Of a stretch of DNA of 38,939 nt, positions 1-8,613 are shown piece by piece (within the stretch, counting starts at the first letter, position 1; every line of letters starts with the position of its first letter). Under the pieces are notes generated by a model. The model saw nothing but the letters and a program-made list of their open reading frames with translations, did not search any database and had not been told where the DNA came from. The stretch is from CAYYAQ01 sp964469555 (lineage in GTDB: Bacteria; Planctomycetota; UBA1135; UBA2386): the NCBI GenBank assembly GCA_964469555.1, contig CAYYAQ010000031.1, forward strand, positions 1 to 38,939. Direction: 5' to 3'. Made by a program: the position numbers and the translations under genes.

Positions 1-1130
1 TGGGACGCAAAACTCCGCCCGTCCATGTGTTGATCGGCGCTCTTCGGCAAACCGGCCATCTCGAGCATCGTCGGGTAGAAGTCCGTGCTGATGATCGGCA
101 AGTCACAGGTCGAGTTCGGCTTCGTGGCGCCGGGCCAGCGCACGATCATCGGTTCGCGGATGCCGCCTTCGTAGAGCCAGCCCTTGCCGGCACGGAGCGG
201 GAGGTTCGATGTCGGGTGGCCCTCCGACGTGGATAGACCTCCGTTGTCGGACATGAAGATGATGATGGTGTTGTCCGACAAGCCGAGTTGTTCGATCTTG
301 GCGAGGACACGCCCGACGCTCTCGTCGAGGTGCTGGACCATTCCGGCGTAGACGGCGTGATCCTGGATCTGCCGACACTTGCGGTTGCCTTCGGGGAGCC
401 ACTTCGGTCCCGTGGGCTCGGGTAGCTTCTCTCGTTTGGCGATGTACTTCGCGCGGTACTCGGGCTTGGTCTGCAGGGGCGTGTGGACGTTGTAGTACGA
501 GAAGTAGAGGAGGAACGGTTGGTCCTTGGACCGATCGATGAACTTCAGCGCTTCGTCGGTCAGACGCTCGGTCAGGTGTTCACCCTTCGGACCGTCGGTG
601 AGCTCGGGGTTCTTGTAGGGAGAAAAGTAACCGCCGGGCGGCATCCCACCTCGGAAGCCGGCGAAGTTGACGTCGAACCCCTGGGATTGGGGCGTGTGCG
701 GCTTGGCCCCGAGGTGCCACTTCCCGAAGAAACCGGTGCGGTACCCCGCCACCTTGAGGGCCTCGGCGATCGTGACCTCTTTCTGGGGGAGTTGGTGGAT
801 GTAGGAGGCGGGGAGCATCCTGCCTTTTCGGCGACCGCCGAAGTAGTCGGTCGTGTGCATCCGCGCGGGGTACTTGCCAGCCATGATGCTGGCGCGGGTC
901 GGCGAGCAAACGGGGCAGGCGGCGTAGGCGTTGGTGAAGCGCATGCCGCCACGGGCCAGGCGGTCGATGTTCGGCGTCTCGTAGAACGTGCTTCCGTAGC
1001 AACCGAGGTCCTTCCACCCGAGATCGTCGGCGAGAAGGAACACGAAGTTCGGCTTCGGTCGCGGCATCGCCGGATAATTCGCGCAGCCGGACAGTGCCAG
1101 TGCGACGACGAGGAGGCAACGCGTGCTCAT
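1..1130 (-). CDS. S1-family sulfatase, lipoprotein (C-terminus outside window)
   Basis: Hydrolyses sulfate esters; probably anchored in a membrane facing the periplasm or exterior. The reading frame opens at the ATG at 1130-1128 and is still open at base 1, so about 376 residues are visible and the C-terminus is missing. The N-terminus is a lipoprotein signal with lipobox LSGC (Cys16). The metal-binding start FLLADDLGW follows at about residues 31-39, and the active-site signature CPVCSPTRA puts the cysteine that becomes formylglycine at residue 75. The last visible stretch (ADQHMDG) matches the usual late region of choline/arylsulfatase-type enzymes. A GGAAAG sequence precedes the start. The start codon overlaps the stop of a doubtful upstream ORF (1127-1540). 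The family is certain; the substrate is unknown. Confidence 0.93.
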   Translation of the reverse strand, partial: MSTRCLLVVALALSGCANYPAMPRPKPNFVFLLADDLGWKDLGCYGSTFYETPNIDRLARGGMRFTNAYAACPVCSPTRASIMAGKYPARMHTTDYFGGRRKGRMLPASYIHQLPQKEVTIAEALKVAGYRTGFFGKWHLGAKPHTPQSQGFDVNFAGFRGGMPPGGYFSPYKNPELTDGPKGEHLTERLTDEALKFIDRSKDQPFLLYFSYYNVHTPLQTKPEYRAKYIAKREKLPEPTGPKWLPEGNRKCRQIQDHAVYAGMVQHLDESVGRVLAKIEQLGLSDNTIIIFMSDNGGLSTSEGHPTSNLPLRAGKGWLYEGGIREPMIVRWPGATKPNSTCDLPIISTDFYPTMLEMAGLPKSADQHMDGRSFAS

Positions 1131-1540
1131 TGTTCTTTCCATTTGGTGTCTGACACGGAGTCGAGAGTCTCCTTCCATTGAGCGTCGGACACCGAGTGGA
1201 AAGCTGTCGCTCTCAACAAGGCCTTCAGTTCTCCGCGAGATTCGCGGTTGGCGAGGCGGCGGTAGATACGGGCGAGATCTTGACGTCGGTAGCCGCCGGG
1301 GCCGAGACCCGTGGCGCCGAGACAGGCGCTCCGATCGCTTCCCGACGCGTCGTTCTCCCACACGCGGATCAGCCTCGCCACCATTCCCGAGGATTGGCAG
1401 CGAAGCGAACGAACTCCGGATCCCGATCCAGGGTCACGGTGTGCGTGCTGGTTCTGACCCACGCGCGGCGCTCTTCTAGGTGGAAGTCCATCGCTGATCT
1501 TCGCCGGCAATCCTACCGCCAGACCAGCAATACCCACCAC
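1127..1540 (-). other. doubtful 137-codon ORF containing REP-like repeats
   Basis: An open frame lies between the secreted protein gene ending at 1562 and the sulfatase starting at 1130. Its stop overlaps the sulfatase start as ATGA, an arrangement typical of coupled genes, and the middle part (DLARIYRRLANRE) looks protein-like. Against it, the last 22 residues are two imperfect copies of a 12-residue unit (SVSDAQWKE, SVSDTKWKE), which is what translating the DNA repeat at 1137-1208 would give, and the N-terminal third has no recognisable pattern. I do not recognise a family. It may be a short remnant or simply intergenic DNA. Confidence 0.2.
1137..1208. repeat. tandem 36-bp imperfect repeat, REP-like
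   Basis: Two adjacent 36-bp units begin with TTCCATT at 1137 and 1173 and match at 25 of 36 positions by my count. The first contains the perfect palindrome GTGTCTGACAC (1147-1157). The second has the related GCGTCGGACACC. Palindromes of the GTGTCTGACAC kind resemble REP-type intergenic repeats; that link is an inference. The units sit directly upstream of the sulfatase start. Confidence 0.45.
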
Positions 1541-1561
1541 GACTTCGACACGATAGTCCGG

Positions 1562-3499
1562 TCAGCGGATGGTGAGTTCCTGGTCCTTGACGGGACCGTC
1601 CTCGACTTCGACGGTCGCGTTGACGCTCTGGCTCACGAAGAAGAAGGACTTGGATCCGTAGATCTGCCACTTCATCGGGATGGGGGGCACGACGATGCGG
1701 AACTCCCCCTTCTTGTTCGTGATGGTCGGCTTCGCCCGGTTCAAGAGCCTCCCGATGCTGGACCGAAACTCGGTCGGGCCGAGGTCACCGAAAGCGGCTC
1801 CGTTGCCGACTCCCCGGATCTTTGCGCACCCGACTTCCTCGTCGACTTGGGGCGTGGCCTGCCAACTCATGTAGCAGTAGAGCGGCATCTTCGCCACCGG
1901 CTTGCCCTTCTTGGAAATGGCCTTTCCAGAGATCGACCAAGGCTTCTTCAGCTTCACGCGCAGGAAGGCCAGCGAGTAGTCATCCAATCCGCTGCGGACG
2001 TGTAGCCGCTTGGCGAAGATCGAACCTTCCTTGCTCAGCGCCAGGATCATCTCCTCCGTCGGGCGCACGAGCATGCAGAGCCGCCCGGACCGATCGGTTT
2101 CGGCCTCGCTGCCAGGCATGTAGTAGCTGTTCATCCAGGCAGTGCTTCCGAGGGAAACCTCCACTTTGCTGGCGGGCAACCCGGTGTGCTCGGCGACCTC
2201 CAGCATCACAGGACAGAAACGCGTCAGGTCGATGGGTTCGAGCTCGTGCTTCGAATCCGCGATCGCGTCGGTCAGCTCCACGACGTCGTGCACGCGCGCG
2301 GTCACCTGTCGGTGCCACGACTTCGGTAACTGCAGAATATTCGCGCTCGTCAAGATCGCGTCGATCGACATCGCACCGAACCGTTTCGACGAGGACGCAT
2401 CGACCGCGAACCGACCGGCGGCATCCGTACGGATCACCCGCTGGAAGTAGCCGATGTAGTGGACGGCCTGATGATCCCAAAAGAGGCTCTGCCCCCGCTG
2501 GAAGAGGACGACGTTCTTCGCTGGTTTCCCGCCTATCCGGATCTCTCCCGTGACGCGCACACCAGCTGACATGTTCGTATGCGCGACGATCGTCACCTTC
2601 TCGCGCAGGGGCTTCCATCCATTCGCCTTCGTCAATCGCATCTTCCCGGTTCGAACCTGACTGATCGCGAACCCCTTCGCGGAAGCAAACATCATCTGCG
2701 GCGCCGGAAGCTCCGAGAGCTCGACCTTCGCGACACCGTCCTTGTCCGACTTGCCGATCGGGTGGAAGTGTCCGCGCACCGACCAGTAGATCGTCGCCCG
2801 TGGGACCCCTTTCCCCGTGCGACCGTCACGCACGGCGACAAGATACTCGCGCTTCTTGCCCAAGCTCAGGCGTCTCGGCCTGTTCGTCCTCGGGAAGGAA
2901 ACCGAATCGCTGAACAGGATGCCACCGTTCTTGCCAAAGACCTCGACAGTGCAGGAACGCCCCGGCATCGGTGGCAGGGTGACCTTGTTGTCCGCATCGA
3001 GCTTGACCGGAACACGACGTTTGTTCTTCGCCTCGTTGAGCACTTGGATGCGAACCGGCATTCGATCCGGCCATTCGTCGAGGTTCCTGATATTAAGAGT
3101 CGTCCGGAAAGCACGACTCTTCACCTCTTGCAGCTTTGACCAAACACCGACGGCCACGTTCTCTTCGATATTCGTGACGCGGTGCGTGTCGTTGTCCGCC
3201 TTGGCCATCGCCCAAGCCGAGTAGAGACGGTGGCGAAGCACGGCAGCGCGGAACTTGCCGCGCTCATCCGTCACCGCTTCGACCACGTCTGCCGAATCGG
3301 AACCATCGAGCATCGGGATCGGCTGCGAGACCAACATGACCTTCACGCTCACCCACGGCTTGCCCGCCAGATCGCGGACTTCGCCAAACGTCCTCGCCCG
3401 CAGTGTCTTGTACGGATCCTGGGGCTCTTGGGAGTTCGCGACGAAACTCGAGACGAGTACGGCAAGTGTGAGAAGAACGCTCGTTCGGATCGAAGACAT
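1562..3499 (-). CDS. secreted carboxypeptidase-regulatory-like (beta-sandwich) protein
   Basis: A secreted 645-residue protein with no catalytic motif that I can see. I chose the ATG at 3499, because it gives a clean signal peptide (MSSIRTSVLLTLAVLV, cleaved near NSQ); an upstream in-frame start at 3535 would put 12 unlikely residues in front. A purine-rich GAGACGAG lies just before it. The body alternates short beta-rich segments with phrases such as TDERGKF, SDKDGVAKV, TDAAGRF and TNKKGEF. These are typical of CarboxypepD_reg/SpaA-like domains that follow an unfolding 'parameter-then-update' beta-sandwich pattern. It shares this architecture with the protein at 10398-12770, so the two may be distant paralogues. 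It lies upstream of the left-edge sulfatase on the same strand. Role is likely structural or adhesive at the cell surface. Confidence 0.85.
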   Translation of the reverse strand: MSSIRTSVLLTLAVLVSSFVANSQEPQDPYKTLRARTFGEVRDLAGKPWVSVKVMLVSQPIPMLDGSDSADVVEAVTDERGKFRAAVLRHRLYSAWAMAKADNDTHRVTNIEENVAVGVWSKLQEVKSRAFRTTLNIRNLDEWPDRMPVRIQVLNEAKNKRRVPVKLDADNKVTLPPMPGRSCTVEVFGKNGGILFSDSVSFPRTNRPRRLSLGKKREYLVAVRDGRTGKGVPRATIYWSVRGHFHPIGKSDKDGVAKVELSELPAPQMMFASAKGFAISQVRTGKMRLTKANGWKPLREKVTIVAHTNMSAGVRVTGEIRIGGKPAKNVVLFQRGQSLFWDHQAVHYIGYFQRVIRTDAAGRFAVDASSSKRFGAMSIDAILTSANILQLPKSWHRQVTARVHDVVELTDAIADSKHELEPIDLTRFCPVMLEVAEHTGLPASKVEVSLGSTAWMNSYYMPGSEAETDRSGRLCMLVRPTEEMILALSKEGSIFAKRLHVRSGLDDYSLAFLRVKLKKPWSISGKAISKKGKPVAKMPLYCYMSWQATPQVDEEVGCAKIRGVGNGAAFGDLGPTEFRSSIGRLLNRAKPTITNKKGEFRIVVPPIPMKWQIYGSKSFFFVSQSVNATVEVEDGPVKDQELTIR

Positions 3500-3556
3500 C
3501 TCGTCTCTGACAACGGGAGGGAACGGATTATTCAATCACGGTTGGGGGAGATGTCC

Positions 3557-5167
3557 CTACATCCGGAAGACCGGGGCCTGGAAGTCCGGAATCTCCTTGT
3601 TGAGCGAAGCCGACACCGCCAACCCCAACGCATCCCGGGTCTGGCGTGGGTCGAGGATCCCGTCGTCCCAGAGTCGTGCGGTCGAATAGAAGGGGTTTCC
3701 CTCGCGCTCGTACTTCTCGAGGATCGGCTCCGTGATCGCCTTCGCGTCCTCGTCTGACAGCGTCTCACCCTTCTTCTCGAGTTGGTCACGCTTCACCGTC
3801 GCCAGCACCCCAGCAGCCTGCTCCCCGCCCATCACCGAAATGCGCGAGTTGGGCCACATGAACAGCAGCCGCGGCTGGTAGGCACGCCCGCACATCCCGT
3901 AATTCCCGGCGCCGAACGAGCCGCCGATGACCACGGTGAACTTCGGCACCTGCGCGGTCGCCACGGCCTGCACCATCTTGGCGCCGTCCTTCGCGATGCC
4001 GCCGGTCTCGTACTTTCGTCCCACCATGAACCCAGTGATGTTCTGGAGGAACAGCAGCGGCACCTTGCGCTGTGCGCAGAGCTGGACGAAGTGCGCTCCT
4101 TTCACGGCGCTTTCTGAGAACAGGATGCCGTTGTTCGCGAGGATGCCGACGGGATACCCGTGGATGTGGGCGAAGCCGGTGACCAGCGTGCTCCCGTACC
4201 GCACCTTGAACTCGTGCATCCGACTGCCGTCCACGATCCGCGCGATCACTTCGCGGACGTCATACGACTGCTTTGTGTCCACCGGCAGCACGCCGAGCAG
4301 TTCTTCTGGGTCGTAGATCGGATCCTCAGACGCGATGCGGCACACTTGCTCGACCTTGCGGGTATTGAGGTGTGCGATGATCGAGCGGCACATCTCGAGC
4401 GCCTGCTCTTCGTTGTTCGCAAAGTGGTCGGCGACACCCGACAACCGCGTGTGCACGTCGGCTCCACCAAGATCTTCCGCGGTGACGTCTTCGCCCGTCG
4501 CGGCCTTCACCAACGGTGGCCCGGCGAGAAAGATCGTGCCGTTGCCCTTGACGATGATGCTCTCGTCACTCATCGCAGGCACGTACGCGCCACCAGCGGT
4601 GCACGAGCCGAGCACGACCGCGATCTGCGGAATGCGCGCCGCCGACATCTGCGCCTGGTTGTAGAAAATCCGCCCGAAGTGGTCGCGGTCGGGAAACACT
4701 TCCGCCTGCAGTGGCAGGAACGCGCCACCGGAATCGACGAAGTAGATACAGGGTAGGTTGTTCTCGAGCGCAATCTCCTGAGCGCGCACGTGCTTCTTGA
4801 CCGTGACGGGGAGGTACGTCCCGCCCTTCACCGTCGCATCGTTCGCCACGATCATCACCTCGCGGCCCTCGACACGACCGATCCCGGTCACGATGCCCGC
4901 GCTCGGCGCCGCGTCGTCGTAGAACCCGTTCGCCGCGAGCGGAGAGAGTTCGAGGAAAGCGCTACCCGGATCGAGGAGGCGATCGATCCGCTCCCGCGGG
5001 AGGAGCTTGCCTCGCTTGTGGTGACGCTCGACCGCCTCGGGCGAGCCTCCGCCACGCACTCGTTCCGTGGCCTCCATCACTTCCGTGGCAAGAGCTTCGT
5101 GGTGTTGGCGGTTTTGCTGAAACTCCTCGGAAGAGGTCTCGATCTTCGACTGGATGACGTCGGTCAT
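3557..5167 (-). CDS. mccB: methylcrotonyl-CoA carboxylase, carboxyltransferase (beta) subunit
   Basis: Transfers the carboxyl group from carboxybiotin to 3-methylcrotonyl-CoA in leucine breakdown, in the cytoplasm. The 536-residue length matches the family. The N-terminal half carries the acyl-CoA binding region with GSCTAGGAYVPAMSDES (about residues 187-203) and AGPPLVKAATGE. The C-terminal half has the carboxybiotin oxyanion region GGSFGAGNYGMCGRAY and ends with NPFYSTARLWDDGILDP, which is diagnostic of MCC beta rather than propionyl-CoA carboxylase. The ATG at 5167 is preferred over an in-frame TTG at 5176, because GGGAG sits five bases before the ATG. No biotin-carrying alpha subunit is next to it; right upstream is an orphan fragment on the other strand (5184-5534), so the neighbourhood may be disrupted. 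Confidence 0.95.
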   Translation of the reverse strand: MTDVIQSKIETSSEEFQQNRQHHEALATEVMEATERVRGGGSPEAVERHHKRGKLLPRERIDRLLDPGSAFLELSPLAANGFYDDAAPSAGIVTGIGRVEGREVMIVANDATVKGGTYLPVTVKKHVRAQEIALENNLPCIYFVDSGGAFLPLQAEVFPDRDHFGRIFYNQAQMSAARIPQIAVVLGSCTAGGAYVPAMSDESIIVKGNGTIFLAGPPLVKAATGEDVTAEDLGGADVHTRLSGVADHFANNEEQALEMCRSIIAHLNTRKVEQVCRIASEDPIYDPEELLGVLPVDTKQSYDVREVIARIVDGSRMHEFKVRYGSTLVTGFAHIHGYPVGILANNGILFSESAVKGAHFVQLCAQRKVPLLFLQNITGFMVGRKYETGGIAKDGAKMVQAVATAQVPKFTVVIGGSFGAGNYGMCGRAYQPRLLFMWPNSRISVMGGEQAAGVLATVKRDQLEKKGETLSDEDAKAITEPILEKYEREGNPFYSTARLWDDGILDPRQTRDALGLAVSASLNKEIPDFQAPVFRM

Positions 5168-5183
5168 TGCTCCCAAAGAGTAG

Positions 5184-5534
5184 ATCCTCCGTGAGGCGGA
5201 TCAACACGACGCGTACATCCTGACTTACAATTCGCGACATGCCGCGCACCCCGGCTCGCTGAGCACGTCGCCGGGACTCCAGATCGACAGCGTCCGAGTC
5301 CCGCTGACCCCCGACTCCTGGTTCCGCCTCACTTTGGCCCAAGCGAACACAGGGATCTTCCAGAATACGCGGGGCACACTCGACTTCAGAGGCCGTGCAG
5401 CCGCCCGCATCAACATTCCGCCAGTCAACATGCCGTCGCTCATCGGCACGAGGTTCCACCACGCGCTCATCGTCTACGACTCCAGAATCGTGCGCATGGC
5501 CAGCAACTCGACTTCGCTGACTGCGATCAAGTAG
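5184..5534 (+). pseudogene. orphan C-terminal fragment of a secreted planctomycetal protein
   Basis: The frame is open from the TAG at 5181-5183 to a TAG at 5532-5534 and reads as a coherent C-terminal domain: a segment with YILTYNSR, then SPGLQIDSVRVPLTPDSW, LTLAQANTGIF, NTRGTLDFRGRA, and a final HHALIVYD...ASNSTSL. This succession (opening strand, 'F..NT.GTLD..GRA', 'H.A.IVYD', 'ASN..SLT') is the style of a beta-sandwich domain that I associate with the ends of long secreted Planctomycetota proteins. There is no start codon or ribosome site at its left end, which falls 17 bases from the start of mccB. It is best read as the 3' end of a gene whose 5' part is missing. Confidence 0.6.
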
Positions 5535-5586
5535 TTCGCTCAATCCGCTATTGCGCGGGCGGCGGTCCCCAGTGACAGTCTCCCCA

Positions 5587-6378
5587 ATGCGATTCGAGGA
5601 TGTCACTGACTATCTGAAACTGCGCCGGATCGCAGAGAACCCGCGCGAAATCGTCCGCTATCGCAAGAGGCAGTTCGGAACGGAAGATCTGCACGTGAAC
5701 TTTCTCGGCAGACCCGGGCTGCATCTGCGCGGTGGTCGCGCGGACTACCACATGTTTCATCGCATCTACCTTCGCGATGAGTACGAGCTGAACCCGCTAC
5801 TGGAGCGCGGCTTCGACTGCGTGATCGACCTGGGCGGCAACATCGGGATCTTCTCGTCCCGGGTCGCGCCCCACGCGAAGAAGGTCGTGACGTGCGAGCC
5901 GGTGCCAGAGAACTTTGCGCGGCTCGAGATGAACATCGGGGACTACGACAACATCGAGCGGTTGAAGATCGCCGTCACCGACACGAATGGCACGCTCGAG
6001 ATATTCATGCCGGCCCAGGTTGGCGCTACCGGCGTATTCTCCGCCCACCGCGAAGGCAACGAAGAGCGTCTCTCGGACGAGGGCATCGAAGTCGAGTCCG
6101 TGAGTTTCGCTACGCTGCTGGAGACGCAGGACATCGACGAGGTCGACCTCCTGAAAATCGACGTCGAGGGCGGCGAGTACGACATCCTGTATTCCGCCGC
6201 GGACCTGCTCCCCCGGGTGAAGCGCATCCACGGCGAGTACCACGACGTTCGCGCGGACGACCCGCGCACCCGGATCGACAACTTCGCGAGTTGGCTGCGC
6301 GATCAGGGCTACTCGAAGTTGCGCGTCGACGAACACCCCAGGATGCCCAACCACGGCATGTTCTTCGCGTCCCGCTGA
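5587..6378 (+). CDS. FkbM-family SAM-dependent methyltransferase
   Basis: A 263-residue methyltransferase of the FkbM type, which O-methylates sugars or other secondary-metabolite or surface-glycan hydroxyls using S-adenosylmethionine. The SAM-binding motif I is VIDLGGNIGIF (about residues 79-89), followed by an acidic motif II region VTCEPVPENFARLE. The family signature DLLKIDVEGGEYDIL lies near residue 190. The start at ATG 5587 is chosen over an upstream TTG at 5551, which would add 12 unsupported residues. It is monocistronic, facing the PQQ-type propeller gene with 15 bases between the two stops. The methylated substrate cannot be read from sequence. Confidence 0.9.
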   Translation: MRFEDVTDYLKLRRIAENPREIVRYRKRQFGTEDLHVNFLGRPGLHLRGGRADYHMFHRIYLRDEYELNPLLERGFDCVIDLGGNIGIFSSRVAPHAKKVVTCEPVPENFARLEMNIGDYDNIERLKIAVTDTNGTLEIFMPAQVGATGVFSAHREGNEERLSDEGIEVESVSFATLLETQDIDEVDLLKIDVEGGEYDILYSAADLLPRVKRIHGEYHDVRADDPRTRIDNFASWLRDQGYSKLRVDEHPRMPNHGMFFASR

Positions 6379-6382
6379 CCGT

Positions 6383-6400
6383 GAAGTAGCGTTCTACTTC
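6383..6400. terminator. small hairpin between convergent genes
   Basis: GAAGTAG and CTACTTC form a perfect 7-bp stem with loop CGTT, placed in the 15-base gap between the converging stops of the FkbM gene and the propeller gene. There is no clear T-tract, so termination is only a possibility. Confidence 0.35.
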
Positions 6401-7623
6401 TTCGGCTTCGCGAGTTCGGTCGCTTCGGCGCGTCGATCGACGCAGACGAGTTGGCCCATGCTGCCGCGGACGTATATGAGGCCGCCGCACAACACCGGCG
6501 TCGCCCACTTGACCCCACCACTGAGGACCGTGTCGCGGGAGAGCTCTTCGAATTTGTCCGGCGAGGCGTTGGCGATGACGAGGTCACCGCGGTGACTGAT
6601 CACGATCAGCTTGCCATCAGCCAGGAGGAACGCGCCCTTGCCGAGTCCGCGCTGCGCCCACTTGGTCTCGCCGTCTAGATCAAGACACTTGAGGGTGCTC
6701 TCGTCGAAGCCGTACAGATGGTCCTCGTAGTGCACACAACCCGCCATGTGGTTGCGCATGCTCTTGTTCTCCCAGAGCGTCTTCAAGGTCCGACCGTTGA
6801 ACTCGAGCATCGAACAACCGCGGTTGTAACCGGACGAGATGAAGATCTTGTTGCCGATGACGACCGGCGTCGCAGCATTGACGTCGTAGCGCGTCTTCCA
6901 CTTCGAAGTCGCGACTTTCTTGCCGGACTTGCGTGCGAGCACGGTCAGCCCCAACCCGCTGAACACCGCAAAGTACTTCTTCTGCTTGTGGGTGAAGTCA
7001 ACCGGTGTCGCGTAGGCGTGACCGTAGTTCTTCGTCTTCCAGATTATCCTCCCCTTCCTGTTGAAGGCGATCACCGGGCCGACGTTCATGACAACCGCGT
7101 CGTCGAGTACCAGCGGCGCCGCAGCGAAACCCCAAGTCGGCATCTTCGCGCCGTGCTTCTTGATGAGGTTCTTCTTGAACTTGATCTTGCCGGTCTTGGC
7201 ATCGAAACAGAAGAAGTTGCCCTCCCGGTTGGACGCCCATACGACCTTGCCGTCGATCGACGGGGTCGACAGCGTGCCGCCACGGTGCGCCATCTTCATG
7301 GTCTTCGCCGGGAACGTGTGCGACCAGATTTTCTCGCCAGTCGACGCATCGAGGCAGAAGATCGTGTCCTTCTGCTTCTCCTTGTCGTGGCCTTGCGTGT
7401 AGAGGCGGCCATCGGCGATGGAGACGGTGGAATACCCCATTCCGATGTTCTTCGACCAGAGCGTCTCGGCCCGACCGCCCGCGCGCCATCCCGTCTCCTT
7501 CGATATCCCCGTCCTGTCCGGACCGCGCCACTGCACCCACGACGGCTTGCCATTCTGCGCGAAGGCCGCGGTCATCAGCATGAGGATGGTGAGTCCCCGG
7601 ATTCCTTTGCAACTCATTTCCAT
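6394..7623 (-). CDS. secreted PQQ-type beta-propeller (BamB-like) protein
   Basis: About 409 residues. A short signal-like N-terminus (MEMSCKGIRGLTILMLMTAAFAQ) precedes WVQWRGPDRTGIS, the classic opening of planctomycetal PQQ-binding-like propellers (WxxWRGPxRxG). Blade-like repeats follow, with motifs such as IFCLDASTGEKIWSHT, FFCFDAKTGKIKF, VIAFNRKGRIIWKT and LKCLDLDGETKW. Related proteins bind PQQ in dehydrogenases or act as scaffolds; the residues needed for a quinoprotein dehydrogenase are not evident, so a binding or scaffold role is more likely. Start is 7623 or 7617; a longer frame to 7743 has no signal peptide at its start. A -10-like GATAAT lies 10 bases before 7623. It is unlinked to other Bam genes. 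Confidence 0.88.
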   Translation of the reverse strand: MEMSCKGIRGLTILMLMTAAFAQNGKPSWVQWRGPDRTGISKETGWRAGGRAETLWSKNIGMGYSTVSIADGRLYTQGHDKEKQKDTIFCLDASTGEKIWSHTFPAKTMKMAHRGGTLSTPSIDGKVVWASNREGNFFCFDAKTGKIKFKKNLIKKHGAKMPTWGFAAAPLVLDDAVVMNVGPVIAFNRKGRIIWKTKNYGHAYATPVDFTHKQKKYFAVFSGLGLTVLARKSGKKVATSKWKTRYDVNAATPVVIGNKIFISSGYNRGCSMLEFNGRTLKTLWENKSMRNHMAGCVHYEDHLYGFDESTLKCLDLDGETKWAQRGLGKGAFLLADGKLIVISHRGDLVIANASPDKFEELSRDTVLSGGVKWATPVLCGGLIYVRGSMGQLVCVDRRAEATELAKPKK

Positions 7624-7773
7624 GCGCAGGGAGATTATCCGAGGTTCGTCTCCAAGATCTTCTAATCGTGTAGATTCCATTGCAATCGACTCCAGCATGT
7701 ACCGACGCGTCCCGAAGTTGCGGTTCATCCCCGTGCGCGGCAAGCCGACCGGGGTCCGTCACCCGTCCGTCCG

Positions 7774-8130
7774 CTAGCCGCTCGGCGCGAGGTTGAAAGT
7801 GAGCGATCGGTCGGGCTTCGGCTTCAACTTCTTCATGTCTTCGCGATACCGCACGACGCGGTCGACGATGAGGCGCGCCGGGTGATCGAGGAAGGAGAGG
7901 ATCGCCAGCTCGTCGTAGTCGGAATTCCAGATCGAAATACCCGAGGCCGTGAATCCATCCGAAAGGGCGCGGTACCGGTGCGCGATGTCATTGGGTTGGC
8001 CCTTCGCCAGGCACAGGAGGTTGGCTGCGGTTTGCAACGGATCACCCATGCTGAATCCCTCCTTGCGAAGCGCTTGGTAGATTCGCTCGATGCGCGAGCC
8101 CATCGCCGCGGCGGCTCGCGTCGACGCCGA
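7774..8130 (-). pseudogene. C-terminal fragment of a DUF4003-like protein
   Basis: The frame runs from an upstream TGA (8133-8131) to a TAG at 7776-7774. It contains a coherent helical segment: RIERIYQALRKEGF, DPLQTAANLLCLAKG, then DYDELAILSFLDHP, VDRVVRYRE and a closing KPKPDRSLTFNLA. The order of these phrases resembles the C-terminal third of DUF4003 proteins (about 300 residues, unknown function). The first ATG (8103) would sit inside the conserved run, so the N-terminal two thirds are missing rather than unannotated. Its 5' end abuts the 5'-truncated ABC permease on the opposite strand. The family name is from memory and moderately sure. Confidence 0.5.
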
Positions 8131-8594
8131 TCACCCGCGGTCAGATCGTCGCCGGCAAGTGGCTCGGCAAGTTGATGTTGGGGCTGGTGCAGATCGTGTT
8201 CACGCTGATCGTCTCGGTCGTGCTGTTCGACATCGACTGGGGACCCGAGAAACTCACGGTCGGCGTCGTGCTGCTTTCGTGGGCGGCATTCAACACTTCG
8301 CTCGCGATGTATCTGGCCAACGTCGCGCGCAGCGAGGGACAGATGTCGGGAATCGGCGTGATGGCTACGCTGACCTTCGCCGCGCTCGGCGGGTGTTGGT
8401 GGCCGATCGAAGTGACGCCGGATTGGATGCAGAGTCTGGCGGGCTACCTGCCAACGGGTTGGGCGATGGAATCGTTGCACCGGCTCGTCAGCTTCCAGGA
8501 AGAGGGCAGCGCCGTACTGCCTCAGATCACCGCGTTGTTGATCGGCACCGTCGTCCTTGGCTGGCTGTCGCGGCGAACGTTCCGTTACCAGTGA
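8106..8594 (+). pseudogene. C-terminal fragment of an ABC-2 type transporter permease
   Basis: Membrane subunit of an exporter. From 8106 the frame reads PRRLASTPITRGQIVAGKW, which is the cytoplasmic loop found mid-protein in ABC-2 permeases (RRLxxTPxxRxQIVxGK). Four hydrophobic segments follow (about 8170-8235, 8250-8320, 8345-8400 and 8520-8575) and the typical C-terminal NxxxY-like end is replaced by FRYQ. Full-length members have about 380 residues; here only about 160 remain. No start codon or ribosome site exists at the left end and no ATPase partner is nearby. It meets the DUF4003-like remnant head to head around 8104-8130. Confidence 0.75.
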
Positions 8595-8613
8595 CCTCGT
8601 CACACCAGGGTCA

